Positions 10,330 through 22,779 of a DNA stretch of 64,000 nt are shown here, one piece after another (within the stretch, counting starts at the first letter, position 1; each line of letters opens with the position of its first letter). Under the pieces are notes generated by a model. The model was given only the letters and a program-made list of their open reading frames with translations, was not told where the DNA came from and did not search any database. A program made the translations under genes and the position numbers. This DNA comes from Lotus japonicus (taxonomy: Eukaryota; Streptophyta; Magnoliopsida; Fabales; Fabaceae), in contig NC_080043.1 in the NCBI RefSeq assembly GCF_012489685.1, positions 7,194,501 to 7,258,500 of the forward strand. Reading direction: 5' to 3'.

Positions 10330-12990
10330 TGAATGTGATTGGCATGACCGGTTAGACCATCCCGAGTCTTATGATGCGAAAGTATATGAATTCATATGAG
10401 CACTCATCGAAGAACCTGAAGATTCTTCAATATAATGAATTCTTATATCTTGTTCTCATGACCAATTAATAATTGGTAAAATATATGGGGTTGAATCCCG
10501 CATACTCTTGAGTATATTAGATGCGATACATGTGCACGTATTCACTCTTTTTATGAGTCATTTAAGTATTTCATAAATTTATCGATGCATCGACTAAATG
10601 ACCAAATATATGTCATCAACTCTCAATATTGATAGAGTGAAAATTACAACCTTGATCAAGTTGGTAAATGACATGATTTTGAATATCTAGTTGCACGTGT
10701 TCGTATTCAAATGATCTAGCTAATTTGTTTAATTAAACGCCTCATATTTATGGCTAGATAATTACATATGAGAACAAATAGCCTTATTTATGGACATGTG
10801 ATTTTGCAATTAGCAGCATTGACATGCATCAAGCCAACAATTCATTAGAATTCTCCTCATTGTAATTGGTTCATGGTCAGGAACCTAATATCTCTCAACT
10901 AAGAATTCTCAATGTGCGTTATATATTTTCAATTGCTCCACCACAACGCACTAAGGTGATACCACAAGGAAAGCTGAGATTATGTAATCAATTTGAGCCA
11001 TTACCGATAGATATTTCATATCTTACTTGTTGTTTCTTAGCATTAGGGGGAGATGAAATTAAGCAGCTTTGAAAATTTGTAAAGAATGCATATGTATACT
11101 CGCACTATGAACCAGAAGTTCAAAAGATGCAATCTCTGACCGAAAAGGAATTATTAAATTCCTTATATGCTGTAAATACCCTTCTCTAACTTAATATCCC
11201 AGTTGGAAAATTTATTATTAGACTAAGGCATGCCTAAAACTTGGTTCAAAAAGATAGATCCTAGAGAAGGATGATGGTCTTGTTGAGGAGGCAAACTATC
11301 TTGAAAAGTGTAGAGACTACGTGTGTGTTTGGAAAACTTTTGCAGATCCACGTTTGGCCCCGATCCACGTTTTCAGAAGCAAGAAATAGTTGCTTTTGGA
11401 TTTCTGGATCCACGTTTGGCCTCTCCAGATTTGAAACCAAACACACACTACAAAAATGTTTATTCCTCCTGAAGAGGTTCAGGTACCTGTAATTATTTAT
11501 TTAAGAGATCTCATATGATTATGTCTCTACAAGTTAAAACAAGGAACCAAGAACATGAAGAATTGTCGACATGATGAAGTAGCGCTCAATATTAGAAATA
11601 TGTGCGAGAATCTTGAACTCGAAAATGAATGGGTATAATTGGCCATAAATAGAAAGAAGCAATTCATTTGCTGAATTTAAGGTTCGTTGGACCTCATGTC
11701 TATACCCTAAAGGTATAAAGATGATAAGGCTTAAAGAGTCTTTGTAGTAAAATAAAATAATGTTGTCATATTTAAGACACATGTGACAATCATGGTGGAT
11801 ACTTGGAGTTACAACTTATTTGTATGACTCACTTGAGATTGATATCTCTATAAAACTCCTTGAAGATTGTAAGCACACAATTCATGTTCTCAACAATGAA
11901 CAAATTACTAGATTGAAGCAATCTAGATGATTATTTGCTTAAGGACGGTCACAACTAACCAACTCATGCATATTTATGATGAGATGTGAGATTGCTTATG
12001 TCATAATTAATGTCAATGACAATGATTTATTGAGACTCTAGAAGAGCTCACAAAAGCTGTAGATTTGCTAAAGAAAGAATTTGAGATAAAAGAGTTGAGA
12101 ATGAAACTTTTGTCTAGCCTCATCAATTGAGTATCTAAAGGATGAGGTATTTATGTACCAAAGGACTTATATTGCAAAGGTACTAAAAGGATTCTATATG
12201 GACAAATCATGTCCACTATGTACTCTATTGATTTTAAGGTCATTAAATGTAAATAAAGATCCTTTTAGACCTTGAGAAAAGAATGAAGAATTACTTGATC
12301 CTGAAGTACCATATCTTAGTGCTATCAAAGCATTATTGTATCTTGCTAGTCATACTCGACTTGATATATCATTTGCTATTAACTTATTAGCAAGATATAG
12401 TTCTTCACCTACACAAAGACATTGGAATGGAAAACAAGTGTTTCGCTATCTTAAAGGCACATTAGATATGAGTTTATTTTTTCCCTTTATGTCCAAGCTT
12501 AATCTAATTGGTTATGCAGATGCTGGATATTTGTCTAAATATCTCAAACAGGTTACTTGTTTACATGTGGAGGAACAACCATTTCATGGAGATCTGTGAA
12601 AGAAACTATGATAGCCACCTCAGCTAACCTTGCAGGAATATTAGCATTACATAAGGCAAGACGAGAATATGTTTGGCTGAGATTCGTGATTCAATGCGTA
12701 CTTGATATTGGTGATTTGTTCTCTTGAAAGATGCCGCCAACAACTATATATGAAGATAATACTACATGCACTACTCAATCAAAAGAAGGATATATCATGG
12801 GAAATGGACAAAGCAAATATCACCGGAGCTTTTCTTCACTCATGATCTACAAAATAATGGTGACATAGACATCCAACAAATTCGTTCAAGTGATAATTTG
12901 GCAGACTTATTTACGAAGACTCTTCCAACTACAACATTTGAAAAACTTGTGCAGAATGTGGGAGTTCGTCGGCTTAAAGATTTCAATTAA
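10330..12990 (+). pseudogene. Degenerate Copia pol (pre-integrase, integrase, RT, RNase H)
   Basis: Domain order is that of a Ty1/Copia polyprotein, spread over several frames with many stops. It has a gag-pre-integrase trace near 10340-10500 ('EWHDRLDHPES'-like) and integrase traces near 10540-11060. The latter include GQEPNISQLRI and IAPPQRTK, the usual Copia integrase C-terminal region. RT N-terminal traces run from 11570 to 11800, then LKKEFEIKEL near 12066. RNase H spans 12336-12990, with HTRLDISFAINLLARYSSSP, YEDNT and IRSSDNLADLFTK. Frameshifts and stops occur in every domain, so no functional enzyme can be made. A 128-bp MITE-like insertion (11321-11448) also interrupts it. Confidence 0.85.
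11321..11448. mobile_element. 128-bp MITE-like element inside the Copia pol region
   Basis: Termini GTGTGTGTTTGG and CCAAACACACAC are a perfect 12-bp inverted repeat. 'ctac' occurs on both sides, giving a 3-4 bp flanking duplication. The interior repeats atccacgtttggcc twice. The size and short TSD suggest a Tourist-like MITE, but the superfamily is unproven. Confidence 0.55.
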
Positions 12991-12996
12991 AATGCA

Positions 12997-13071
12997 TTGT
13001 ACTCTTTTTTCCTTAACCATGTTTTTTCCCATTGGGTTTTTCATGGTAGGGTTTTTAATGAGGCAATGTAC
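12997..13071 (+). promoter_or_regulatory. 3' stem-loop module, copy a (Copia 3' UTR)
   Basis: tgtactc + T-run, then ACCATG...CCC-att-GGG...CATGGT, then ggtttttaatgaggca. The outer stem ACCATG/CATGGT and inner CCC/GGG can form a two-part hairpin. The other copies in this window use different but still complementary bases. Confidence 0.6.
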
Positions 13072-13091
13072 AAAGACGAACTATAGAATGA

Positions 13092-13160
13092 TGTACTCTT
13101 TTTCCTTCACTAGGTTTTTATCCCACACTGGGTTTTTCCTAGTAAGGTTTTAATGAGGCA
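13092..13160 (+). promoter_or_regulatory. 3' stem-loop module, copy b (Copia 3' UTR)
   Basis: Second copy of the module, ~94 bp after copy a. Outer stem ACTAGG/CCTAGT, inner CCCA/TGGG, followed by aaggttttaatgaggca. It lies between the RNase H stop and the polypurine tract. Confidence 0.65.
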
Positions 13161-13182
13161 CATTCTTAAGGGATGGTCATCC

Positions 13183-13191
13183 AAGGGGGAG
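13183..13191 (+). promoter_or_regulatory. Polypurine tract of the Copia element
   Basis: aagggggag directly abuts the 3' LTR start at 13192, the expected priming site for plus-strand synthesis. Confidence 0.8.
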
Positions 13192-13390
13192 TGTTATGAA
13201 TATTTGGATGCCCATCAGAGTTAGGAGTCCATGGGCCAGGCCCACATGTATACTTGTTCAACACTCTAAACCTAATAGTATAAATATAAGGGAGTCTGCA
13301 CCTAGCAGAGTATCTCCATCACACTATTTCTCTATCTTTTGTTCCTCTATTCTCCTCTCTTATTTAGTTGTTTACTTTTTATTCATAACA
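13192..13390 (+). repeat. 3' LTR of Copia-type element
   Basis: 199 bp, TG...CA, 197/199 identical to the 5' LTR by direct comparison. The TSD caatc follows at 13391-13395. Confidence 0.95.
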
Positions 13391-13395
13391 CAATC

Positions 13396-14476
13396 GTATT
13401 ACTTTATTTTTAAGGTATCCAACTGTTAATTAGTAGCCATAGAATTAATTCATTGTCATGCGATCAGCGTGTTAAGCAGTAAGGGATTTACCCATGAATT
13501 TTTTTTATTTCTAAGAATTGGGATTTAAACTCCAATAATTTATTTAACGGACGAAGTGATGAATTACCACTTTAGTTTTTGGGGCCATATATATTAGCTA
13601 ATAAAGTATAACTAAATGGGTAATTTGACAAGGAATGAATTAAAATTGGCATAATATACAGTAAGAACAGTAAGTACATAACTGGTGTATAAGTTTTATC
13701 CATATTATAATTGGTAAAGAGTACAAACCCTAACAATATTTAATGGATCCTGGATCACATTAAAAGGCAAATAATTATTCCGTTCACATGTAGGAATTTT
13801 CGTAGATAAGAAAGTCAAAATCATTTCATGAACATAATCTTTGCTCCTTGTATTTGAACACATTCTTTATTATCATGAGGTTTTAATATCATTGACTCCT
13901 GTATTTGGAAAATTAGTCAGTCCATGTGTGACGAGCAGTACTGTTTTACTTTTACCAAAACATGCACTCCACAATAACTTTATTTAATTTTATCTTGATT
14001 TTCTATTTTTCTGTTGGTTGCTCCACGTTGTAAAATATTAATTCGAGAAGATTACTTGAAAAGCTCCCACCTACATGACACACCATGCTTCTCCGTCTAT
14101 TTTGGTAAGGCTCCCTGCAGCCTCCCACCATTTGAGTTAATTGGAGGTAATCTTATCTTTCAAAAAGGTAAAAAATCTCAATATTTGGCTGAAGTACAGT
14201 GCAGTTGGTGTGGCTCTATTCGTTGTCACGGATCTGTTTTGGACACTATGGTTCTAGGCTTCTCAAGATCTCCAGAGTGTTGCTCGAGGTCGACGGTGAA
14301 GGTGGTTAAGTTTTGGGTTGGCTATGTGCTGATCGGGGTCGTTATCGGGTGTTGTTCCCCTTAGGTTTTTATACTTCCGTTTTCGGATTGTTGTCCTGTG
14401 CTGATTCGCATCTCCTCAATAGAGAGATAAACTCTGTTTTTATTGGGTTATGTGATTTTTCTTTGCCACATCTTGA
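13396..14476. other. Intergenic, nothing recognised
   Basis: AT-rich DNA, then from about 14010 a less AT-rich segment with a 116-codon open frame. That frame lacks an ATG at its start and has no domain I recognise. It could be the edge of another retroelement, but there is no diagnostic motif. Confidence 0.35.
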
Positions 14477-14484
14477 CCCTTGAT

Positions 14485-15516
14485 CAAGGTTGACAGAATC
14501 GCGATTCTACGTAGGACGGGAAAGGGGGTGCAGAATCGTAAACTCGTATAAACGTAACAGGGACGCTACGATTCCACAAATATGTATAAATATATTATAT
14601 GCATATAAATTCATATATATGCGTACAAAATACCTTAAAATAAAATAAAAATATCTTTAAATAATAATAAACACTTTGATAGACTTGCATAATCTATAAT
14701 ATTGTCATTGTCATTGTCATAAAGTACTCAAGTACCAAAATCAAAATGTACCAAAATAAAGCATTACATCCCAATGTACCAAAATATAATTAAGATATAT
14801 TTGAAACTGTGTACAAGAAACAAGGTAAACCAAACAGGCCCTACTAAGCTCATCAACACTCAACAGGTTTCATCTTTTCTTTTACAGTTTCTTCTTTATC
14901 TTTCATTTTTCTATGCTGCATTCTTGGCCTCATTTATTTCTCACGAGAAAAACAAAGCAAAGCTGGAATATGACTCAATCTACATTCCTGGCCTGAGTCA
15001 ATTCAATAGCATCTTTATTTCACAAAAACACAAACACATAATAAAATAAAAGAGAAACCTGCCAATTGATTTGGCTACTCTGTGTATAATACATCAACCA
15101 GAGGTAAGCAAGAACAATAAAGTGCAATGAAGAGAGAAGAGTGTGGGAGCACGATGAAGCATACCAGAACAGAGAAGAGCATCGCCACACGGAGGAGCAC
15201 GACGACGGAGGAGTGAAGGTCCGGGACGAAGCAGCGGTGTGAGTTGTTAATGGAAGAGAAACCTGTTTTGATACTTCTAAAATTGTAGGGTTCCATTTAA
15301 AATCCCGGGTCGGATCCGGTTTGATGGGTCAGCGGGCTTGGTTTCTAGAAAGTAGAATCGGTCACGGCTCGTGATTTCACGATTCTACCGGTAACAACAG
15401 CGATTCCACTCGATTCTACCAGATTGCGATTCTGCTACCGATTCAACACGTAAGGGGCTTGTAACATCGTAGAATCGTGCGGTTCTACGAGTTGACTCGC
15501 GATTTTGTCAACCTTG
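14485..15516. mobile_element. Non-autonomous hAT-like element, 1,032 bp
   Basis: Termini CAAGGTTGACAGAATCGCGA and the inverted TCGCGATTTTGTCAACCTTG match at 19 of 20 positions. Exact 8-bp TSDs (cccttgat) lie at 14477-14484 and 15517-15524. Both subterminal regions are crowded with AGAATCG/CGATTCT motifs in both orientations, most densely at 15345-15500. The interior is AT-rich on the left and GA-rich near 15120-15240, with no transposase. The TSD length and CA...TG ends point to the hAT superfamily. Confidence 0.85.
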
Positions 15517-15524
15517 CCCTTGAT

Positions 15525-16501
15525 AGATGCTCCCCTTCTCATTTTTTCGTTTAGTGCTTGATTTGGGTTTGGACTTATCAATGTCACTTGGAGTTTTTCC
15601 TACATTTTGTGCAATGTCTGTGTTTATTAGGAGCTGGAAGTCTTAAGTTAAATTTTTGGTGCACGAGAGCGATTTGACTTTTAGGTACTTTTGTGTAATA
15701 TATGAGAGGATTATGCCCACTATGTATAGGTTCAATAAATCCATCTTGCACATCAAGCTACAAAACATAAAAGTAGTCAGAGATGAATATATTGGAACGA
15801 GACAACGGCCTCCACATCATATTTTACTTTGTCTCATACAACATTGTACAATATAATATAAAAAAAATATTACATTGTCCCTGCACACTTAATGAATAGC
15901 TTGACTATATTCCCTTTGATGTCATTACAAGATCTTTTGCTTTGATGTTTTGATGCACATTTTTCTTTCTTTTTCCATTGAACATGAATGTTCATTGGAT
16001 CATAGCCTCATCTCTTCATCTTCAGCTCTAAGGAAATAGTTGTGCGAGTGCAAATTCTCAAATTTTCATTTGGAGTCCGATTATTTTATGGGTTAGAACT
16101 GAGCTAAGCATTCAAAATTAAACAGAATGCTCCAACAATGCATCCTTCTTAAACCAACTTGACCTATTAACCAACTTGACCTCTCTACGACTCTACCATT
16201 CAAAATAAAATGCTCCAACAATGGCATTACCTATGGACAAATCAAAATATTTCAATCCAATGGCATGAGACAAAAGGCCAAAACAAACAAACTTTACACT
16301 TTTTTCCTTACAACCATATATTGAACGAAAACACACCAAATTGGCCCACACCATTTACCTATAGGCTATAGTTCTGGCCTCTTCTCCGCCCCTATCACTA
16401 TTAGCATCCTCATTCCTAAGTACTCCTATGCCTATCAGTATCATGTATCCTTTCTCATATCAATATGTGATGCCTATTTCTACCTCCACTTTAATTAAAT
16501 A
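15525..16501. other. Intergenic, nothing recognised
   Basis: AT-rich DNA with no gene-like ORF, RNA gene or clear repeat. It ends at the A that precedes the Helitron terminus. Confidence 0.4.
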
Positions 16502-17779
16502 CTAGGATTTTTGCCCGTCTCCGTGCGATGCACGGACGAGCAGTTCTTCAATTTATCAAATTTATTCAATCAATTTATTTAACTCAAACTATTTAAATCA
16601 CATACTAATTATTGTAACATTTACTAATCACAACACAAAATATGGCTTAATCAAAACATAGACATCAACGACTAATTATAAACATCAATATGTATAACAA
16701 AAGTTGTATTTTCATTTAACTTTGTCAAAATAAGTTGAACACAATTACAATGTTAAAGTTTCTGTTATAAATATACGAATCCTCAAAGTGAAAATGATGA
16801 AAATCTCTTCACAACAGGGTATGGTCAACAATATACATATATTCAGAAAGAAATTTCAGTGTCAAATACACGTTAAAAAAACACAGAAAGTACTAATTTC
16901 CTTATTGTACTAATTGACTCAAGCAATTGACCTACTTACACAAGAAAATTGCCTCACGCTAGTCATGTAAACAAATGATGATCAAGTGAAAAAATTATTT
17001 TAATCTACTTCCAAGTATGATTACCTCTGAGAGCAGTTGGGGTGGGTACATGAAAATCATGATTACTGTTACTTTTGTACTACTAATTAGTCTATATATA
17101 TATATATATACACACACTGATAATTCAAATAACTAAATATCTTACCTAAATGCACAAAGAAGAAGAGATTATAAAATAAAATTTGTCAAATACCTACTTG
17201 TCACATGATATAAGATATACAAAGAGATAGAGCTGAACGTCTCTTCTCTGTGTTCGGCAATTAGCAGCAACGACGCTAACACGAAGCCTAACTGCTACAC
17301 AAAGTGGGACGAACACAAATTTGTCCATTGTTGAACAGGAAACAAAACAAAGCTCAGATCACAAACAATGGAAGGCTGAAAAAGGAAGGAGAGAAAGTGA
17401 ATCCAGACTAAAAGAGAGAGAATAAGAAAAATAAATTTATTATGACAAATTCACGTCTCTGGGAAAAGAAAAACATATATCATCGACCTCCACTAACATT
17501 TAACAAAAAATTAAATTTCCTCATTCAACAAAAAATAATGGGCCGCCCAGAGTTTTAGAAAATTAATTGGCCCACAAAGCTAATTTCTAGTTAACCAAAA
17601 AAAAATTAACATACCTAACCAAAAAAAGAAAAATAACAGAAGTTTCATGAAAAAAAAACTCTACACAATTAGGACAAATGAAAAAAATCATGCCTCACTC
17701 AATCCACATGAAATAAGTGGACCATCACAACATTCAAGTAAAACAATTATCTTACATTTTTTTAGAAATGTTCTAGTTA

Positions 17780-19130
17780 TCAAATAATGTTAATACATAA
17801 TTCATCCACGAGCTTCAGTACCTTTTCGCACTTAACCCTTTTGATCCCCTAGGTTAAATTAGTCATATCGCTTCAGCTAACATTCGAAGAAAAACCTAAC
17901 TTCACCACTTCATATTAAATTTCAAAGCTAAATAATATCAACTCTAAAATATTATGACATATAATAAGAAATATATTTCAATCTTCAAAGTGAATTTAAA
18001 ATATACTTTTAATAGATCTATTTGTAACAATGTTTCATCCACAAGCTTCGAACCCTGTACCATTCACACTTAACCCTTTCGATCCCCTACGTCAAATTAG
18101 TCCTATCACTTCGGCTAACATTCCCAAAGAACCCTAACTTTCACTTCAAATTTGAAGTCCAAAGCTAAATAATATCGACTCTAAAATACTAAGACATGTA
18201 ATAGGAAATATATTCCAATCTTCAAAATGAATAAAAAATATCCATAAAAATAATAGTTAAACTATTTCAATCTAATAAGTTCAAATGATATCCTAGCTTC
18301 ACAAATAACTTACTCACATCCACAAGTTTCGAACCCTGTCCCCTTCACACTTAACCCTTCCCATCCCCTACCCGAAATTAGTCCTATCACTACGGCTAAC
18401 ATTCCCAAAAAACCCTAACTTTCACTTCAAATTTGAACTCCAAAGCTAAATAATATCAACTCAAAAATATTAATACATATAATAGGAAATACATTCTAAT
18501 CTTTAAAGTGAATCAAAGATATCCTTAAAAATAATAGTTAAACTATTTAAATCTAATAAGTTCAAATGATAGTCTAGCTTTACAAATAACTTACTCACAT
18601 CCACAAGCTTCGAACCCTGTCCCCTTCACACTTAACCCTTCCCATCCCCTGCGCGAAATTAGTCCTATCACTTCGTCTAACATTCACAAAAAACTCTAAC
18701 TTTCACTTCAAATATGAACTTCAAAGCTAAATAATATCAACTCTAAAATAATAAGACATATAATAGGAAATATATTTCAATCTTCAAAGTGAATAAAAAA
18801 TATACTTAAAAAAAATAGTTGAACTATTTGAATCTAATAAGTTCAAATGATAGCCTAGCTTATAACTTACTCACATTCACAAGCTTCGAACCCTGTCCCC
18901 TTCACACTTAACCCTTCCCATCCCCTGCGCGAAATTAGTCCTATCACTTCGGCTAACATTCACAAAAAACCCTAACTTTAACTTCAAATTTTAACTTCAA
19001 AGCTAAATAATATCAACTCTAAAATAATAAGACATATAATAAGAAATATATTTCAATCTTCAAAGTGAATAAAAAATATACTTAAAAATAATAGTTGAAC
19101 TATTTGAACTATTTGAATCAAAAATATACT
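17780..19130. repeat. ~280-bp tandem repeats, five copies, in Helitron 1
   Basis: The anchor cttaaccctt recurs at 17831, 18069, 18350, 18631 and 18907, giving spacings of 238, 281, 281 and 276 bp. Each unit also contains gctaacattc, ccctaacttt, aaagctaaataatatc and caagcttcgaaccctg. The three central units are the most alike. Non-coding. Confidence 0.8.
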
Positions 19131-21435
19131 TTAAAATAAGTGGAATTAAATTTTTCATATTTTATTTATTAATAAATAATTTTATTGGTTCATTGGGATG
19201 AAGGTTAAGTAACCCTCATGATAAAATCAACAAAATTTATCATCAACTTTACTAATACATAGGTGACAATAAACCAAGTACTTTTACAAAGAGCCCTGCC
19301 ATAAAACCACATCAAAGTTGAACTGATGAAACTATCTTAATTTGGAATCCATTCCCTTCCTCCAACCCCAGAAACTAATAAAAATGAATAGCCAATAACC
19401 TATCAGGTCACTGCTTTCATTGACATAATGTGAAACAATCAACTTTGAATCTTGAGCCCATGCCAAGCTAACACCATTGTGAAATCATACTTCTAGATCT
19501 ATTAATCCACTTCAGAAGTCTTTCAGACAAAGCATAAACAGTTCACCACCTGAAAATTTCATCTGTGTAAGCAAGGTAGTTGTGACCAAGAAAAACTAAA
19601 AATGTCTCTCTTTCTCAAACTAAGCATATACAGTGAACTGCATCCAAGAACCAAAAAATAACTCATCGAGTCAAGATATCTATAAAATCATAAAAGGAAA
19701 CAAACTAAATAATAAATATATATAAGAAGGAAAATAAATCCACAAAATGGATTGAAGTAAGGGTTTGGACTTTGGGGCATTGATCTAGAGAAGATGGCAT
19801 AATTGGAGCCAGTTAATGGACCTCAAGGCAGCAAAACTCTAGAAGAAGGGTATAATGTATCAACAATAGAGAAATTTGATATTCTCCTTTGTAGTGTTGT
19901 TAATAGATGTCTCCATGTCTTTGGCCAATTAGGAATCTACCTTAGCTATGAAAAACTACATGATAAATAAAAAGATAGAGAACAATTTACAGCCATATTT
20001 GAAATCACTTGCATCAAGTGATTTATTCGAATGAAAATCTTTGAAACAAAGAGGACCAAAAAAATCTTATTTAAGAAGATGATTATTTCAGGAGGATTAT
20101 GGGAAAGGAAAGAAAGTAGAAAAATAAACAAAAGTCTTGATTTACTTCATTTTATGTAGAACTTAAGACTACAAAACATAAAATGCACTCATAGAAGTAA
20201 CTCTTAAGTAGAAAATCTAATGATGGAGGGAAAAACGAATATGTTATTCATTATTAAACTTCATCCTAGCTTTTAGCTTTAAGAAAAACAAAGCTGGCTT
20301 AAAAATATGCTAGACTTCCAATCCACAGTAAAAGATGTAAATCCAAAAATTCAAAAATACATGTTGAGGTGTTCTTTTCATATACAAATCCAAAAATTCT
20401 GGCTTCACGCATATAAATTTCTCTCCTGCTCTTTCACTTGTATTTAAGAAAGGCATAATCATTTAATCGATAACAAAATCAGATAGCTACTTGGGTAAAA
20501 AATAGCAAAAGTTAGATTCCACAACCTTTGAACCGTCAAAGTCACTCGGAGGGCAAAAGAAAATATAAATTGCAAGTTAGGGAAATCATCCCTGCAAGTG
20601 AGAAACAGCCAAAAAAACACATTAAAGATCACATGACTCTAACTTCTAATCTTGACCATACATGAAATCTGCATTGATGGTGAAATCTGCAATTGAAGGA
20701 TTGATGGTGAAAACAAAGCTTGAAAGCATTTAAGAAAATGAAAAAAAAAACTCAGAAGAAAACTATAAAAAGAGAGAAATTAAAAAGCTATACATCTGTT
20801 CTTCCAGTTGTTTCAATCAGTAAAAGCCAAAATCCTCACTGCAGTGAGCTCAGCCCTTGTTGAAAGGAACAACAGTGAAGTCAGCAAATACAACTCTACT
20901 TATTCTACTGAGGCATCCTATTAATTAAACTACTTTTGTCATACTTATCTCATATTTCAATTGCTTTGGTATAGCCCTTGAAATTGGTAAAATAATTTGG
21001 TAGATAATTTGGTAGATAATAATAAGTAGAGAAGAAAAATAACACTTAAAGCTGTAAAAATTTACTGATATAGAATACTGGAAAGCACATAAAAAAGCAA
21101 AATATATTGCAAATCATACACTTGGCAAGAAGTCCTACGCTCAACTTTCTAATAGATAATTGTCTATCCCTCATGAGAAGTACTTAATCCAAACCATGTC
21201 CATGAAATTATGATTCTTTTTACTAATAACAGGCTGAAATACTCCAGTTATCATGTTCCTTAATCACAACTTACAAACCTTCTATAACTTTCTTATCACC
21301 ATGTTCACTCACTCACAATGTTAAATACAACATTTTCCACAAACAATAAGAAGTTGGAAAAACAATTAGTAGAGCAGTTGTAGTTATCTCAAATACCATT
21401 AGTGGAGTAGTAGTAGTTATCTCAAATACCATTAG
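19131..21435. other. Helitron 1 interior without a recognised gene
   Basis: AT-rich. Around 19320-19600 the minus strand has a protein-like but interrupted reading (AWAQDSKLIVS) that faintly recalls a WD40 blade, too weak to call. A tandem repeat of actaatggtatttgagataa occurs at about 21375-21445. Confidence 0.3.
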
Positions 21436-22076
21436 TGGAGCAGTTGTATTTGGGGCCTGGATTGCCATTAATGGTATATGCATCTGCTTTAGGAGGAGCT
21501 CCTCCACTTGCTAGAGTGGCATGCTCAATTTGTCGCAGATCTTGCAACCAATACTCCCTGCCAAAATTGAATTCAACCAGCCTTATATGGAGAACATACA
21601 TCTATGTAACACTGAAATCTAAACCAAAGGAGGACCACCTTATAAGTTACCTAGAATGATTATGTGCTCTTGTTCAAGACTCTTAAATCGATAAGGTACC
21701 CTGATCTTTGGATAAACAATCATGGCACCAAAAACCGTTCCTCTTAGCCAAGAAACATGAGCATCCCTGAAGAAGGTGTCTTTCTGCTTCACCATTATAA
21801 CGTTATAGGTGAAAATTTGGCCAGCTTGAATGTGACACTTTGTAATAAGAGATGGTCCATTATACCAGCATGATAGCCTTTGCATGACACCATGCCTAAA
21901 ATTTAAAATTCAAGATTGTTAGCTGTAATAATCATATCTTAGTTAGTAAACTGGATTGAAACCTTATGTAAGAGATAGTAATAGGGATTAACAGTGGATT
22001 GTAACATTGAAAGGTGTCTTATTGGTGACTTTAACTATGGTTCTATCATCTTCTTGGGCGTAAATAGCTGGCCTTG
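21436..22076 (-). pseudogene. Captured laccase gene fragment, three exons with introns
   Basis: On the minus strand, exon A (about 22076-21992) encodes EDDRTIVKVTNKTPFNVTIH. Exon B (21895-21651) encodes HGVMQRLSCWYNGPSLI, then DAHVSWLRGTVFG. Exon C (21557-~21440) encodes EYWLQDLRQIEHA and ADAYTINGNPGP. These match the first cupredoxin region of plant laccases (multicopper oxidases, lignin polymerisation in the wall). Exon A ends CACTG and exon B starts GCATGG, which restores the copper-binding IHWHG motif exactly at the junction. Defects: the exon A donor is TT instead of GT, the second copper motif WHAH reads RDAH, and exons B and C join out of frame by one base. It retains introns, so it came from genomic DNA, as expected for Helitron capture. 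Confidence 0.85.
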
Positions 22077-22774
22077 GTCAGATCAGGTCCATAAAATATG
22101 ACAGACATTGCCAACTAATAAATTTGAGTGGATATGATTTTTGTATTCTGTGTAAGCTGATACATAAGGTTCATATTTTTTTTAGAAGGGAGGTTCATAT
22201 TTTTACATGAATGTGAGCAACAGGTTCGTAACAAACCTATTTGAAGTTGCCACAAAATAAGATATTAAAATTTATATAAAAAACTAACTCTATTTCCTAA
22301 CTCTCTAATATAAAACATAATCTGATTAAGACTAACCGAATGAACAAAATCTTATCAAAGACTAACTCTATCTCATAAATCAACCAAAAACACATAATAT
22401 CTTATCTCTTTTTTTAGAAAGATATTATCAAACACCTCATTTGTGGAAATATAACACAAAATTGGTCACAATTAACAAACTCTACTAACTGCTAACAACT
22501 AATCATGACAGTTAACTAAAAAATATAATATGTATCTGCAATTTCCTATTGAATGCTTGTTTCTCAGCAAGTTATTTCTCTTCAATAGTTCATTGCAAGA
22601 AGAAAATGGTCCTTGCCAACCTCTACCTCGGCCCTCTCCTTCCTCACCTTTTACTTTTCTAACATGCTTTATCACTACAAACATATTCAATGAGAAACAA
22701 CAATAACAGCATATATTTATATTAAATAGATTCACAAAGTTATGAGAAACAACAATCACAAGCTTTATGTTTAT
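22077..22774. other. Helitron 1 interior, nothing recognised
   Basis: AT-rich sequence between the laccase fragment and the nested solo LTR. No credible ORF on either strand. Confidence 0.4.
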
Positions 22775-22779
22775 AAGAC

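Noticed and set aside
14014..14364. 116-codon ORF
   Set aside because: No ATG at the start of the frame and no recognisable domain; probably chance or an old repeat.
19320..19600. WD40-like captured fragment on the minus strand
   Set aside because: Only a short AWAQDSKLIVS match with stops in the frame; not enough to claim.
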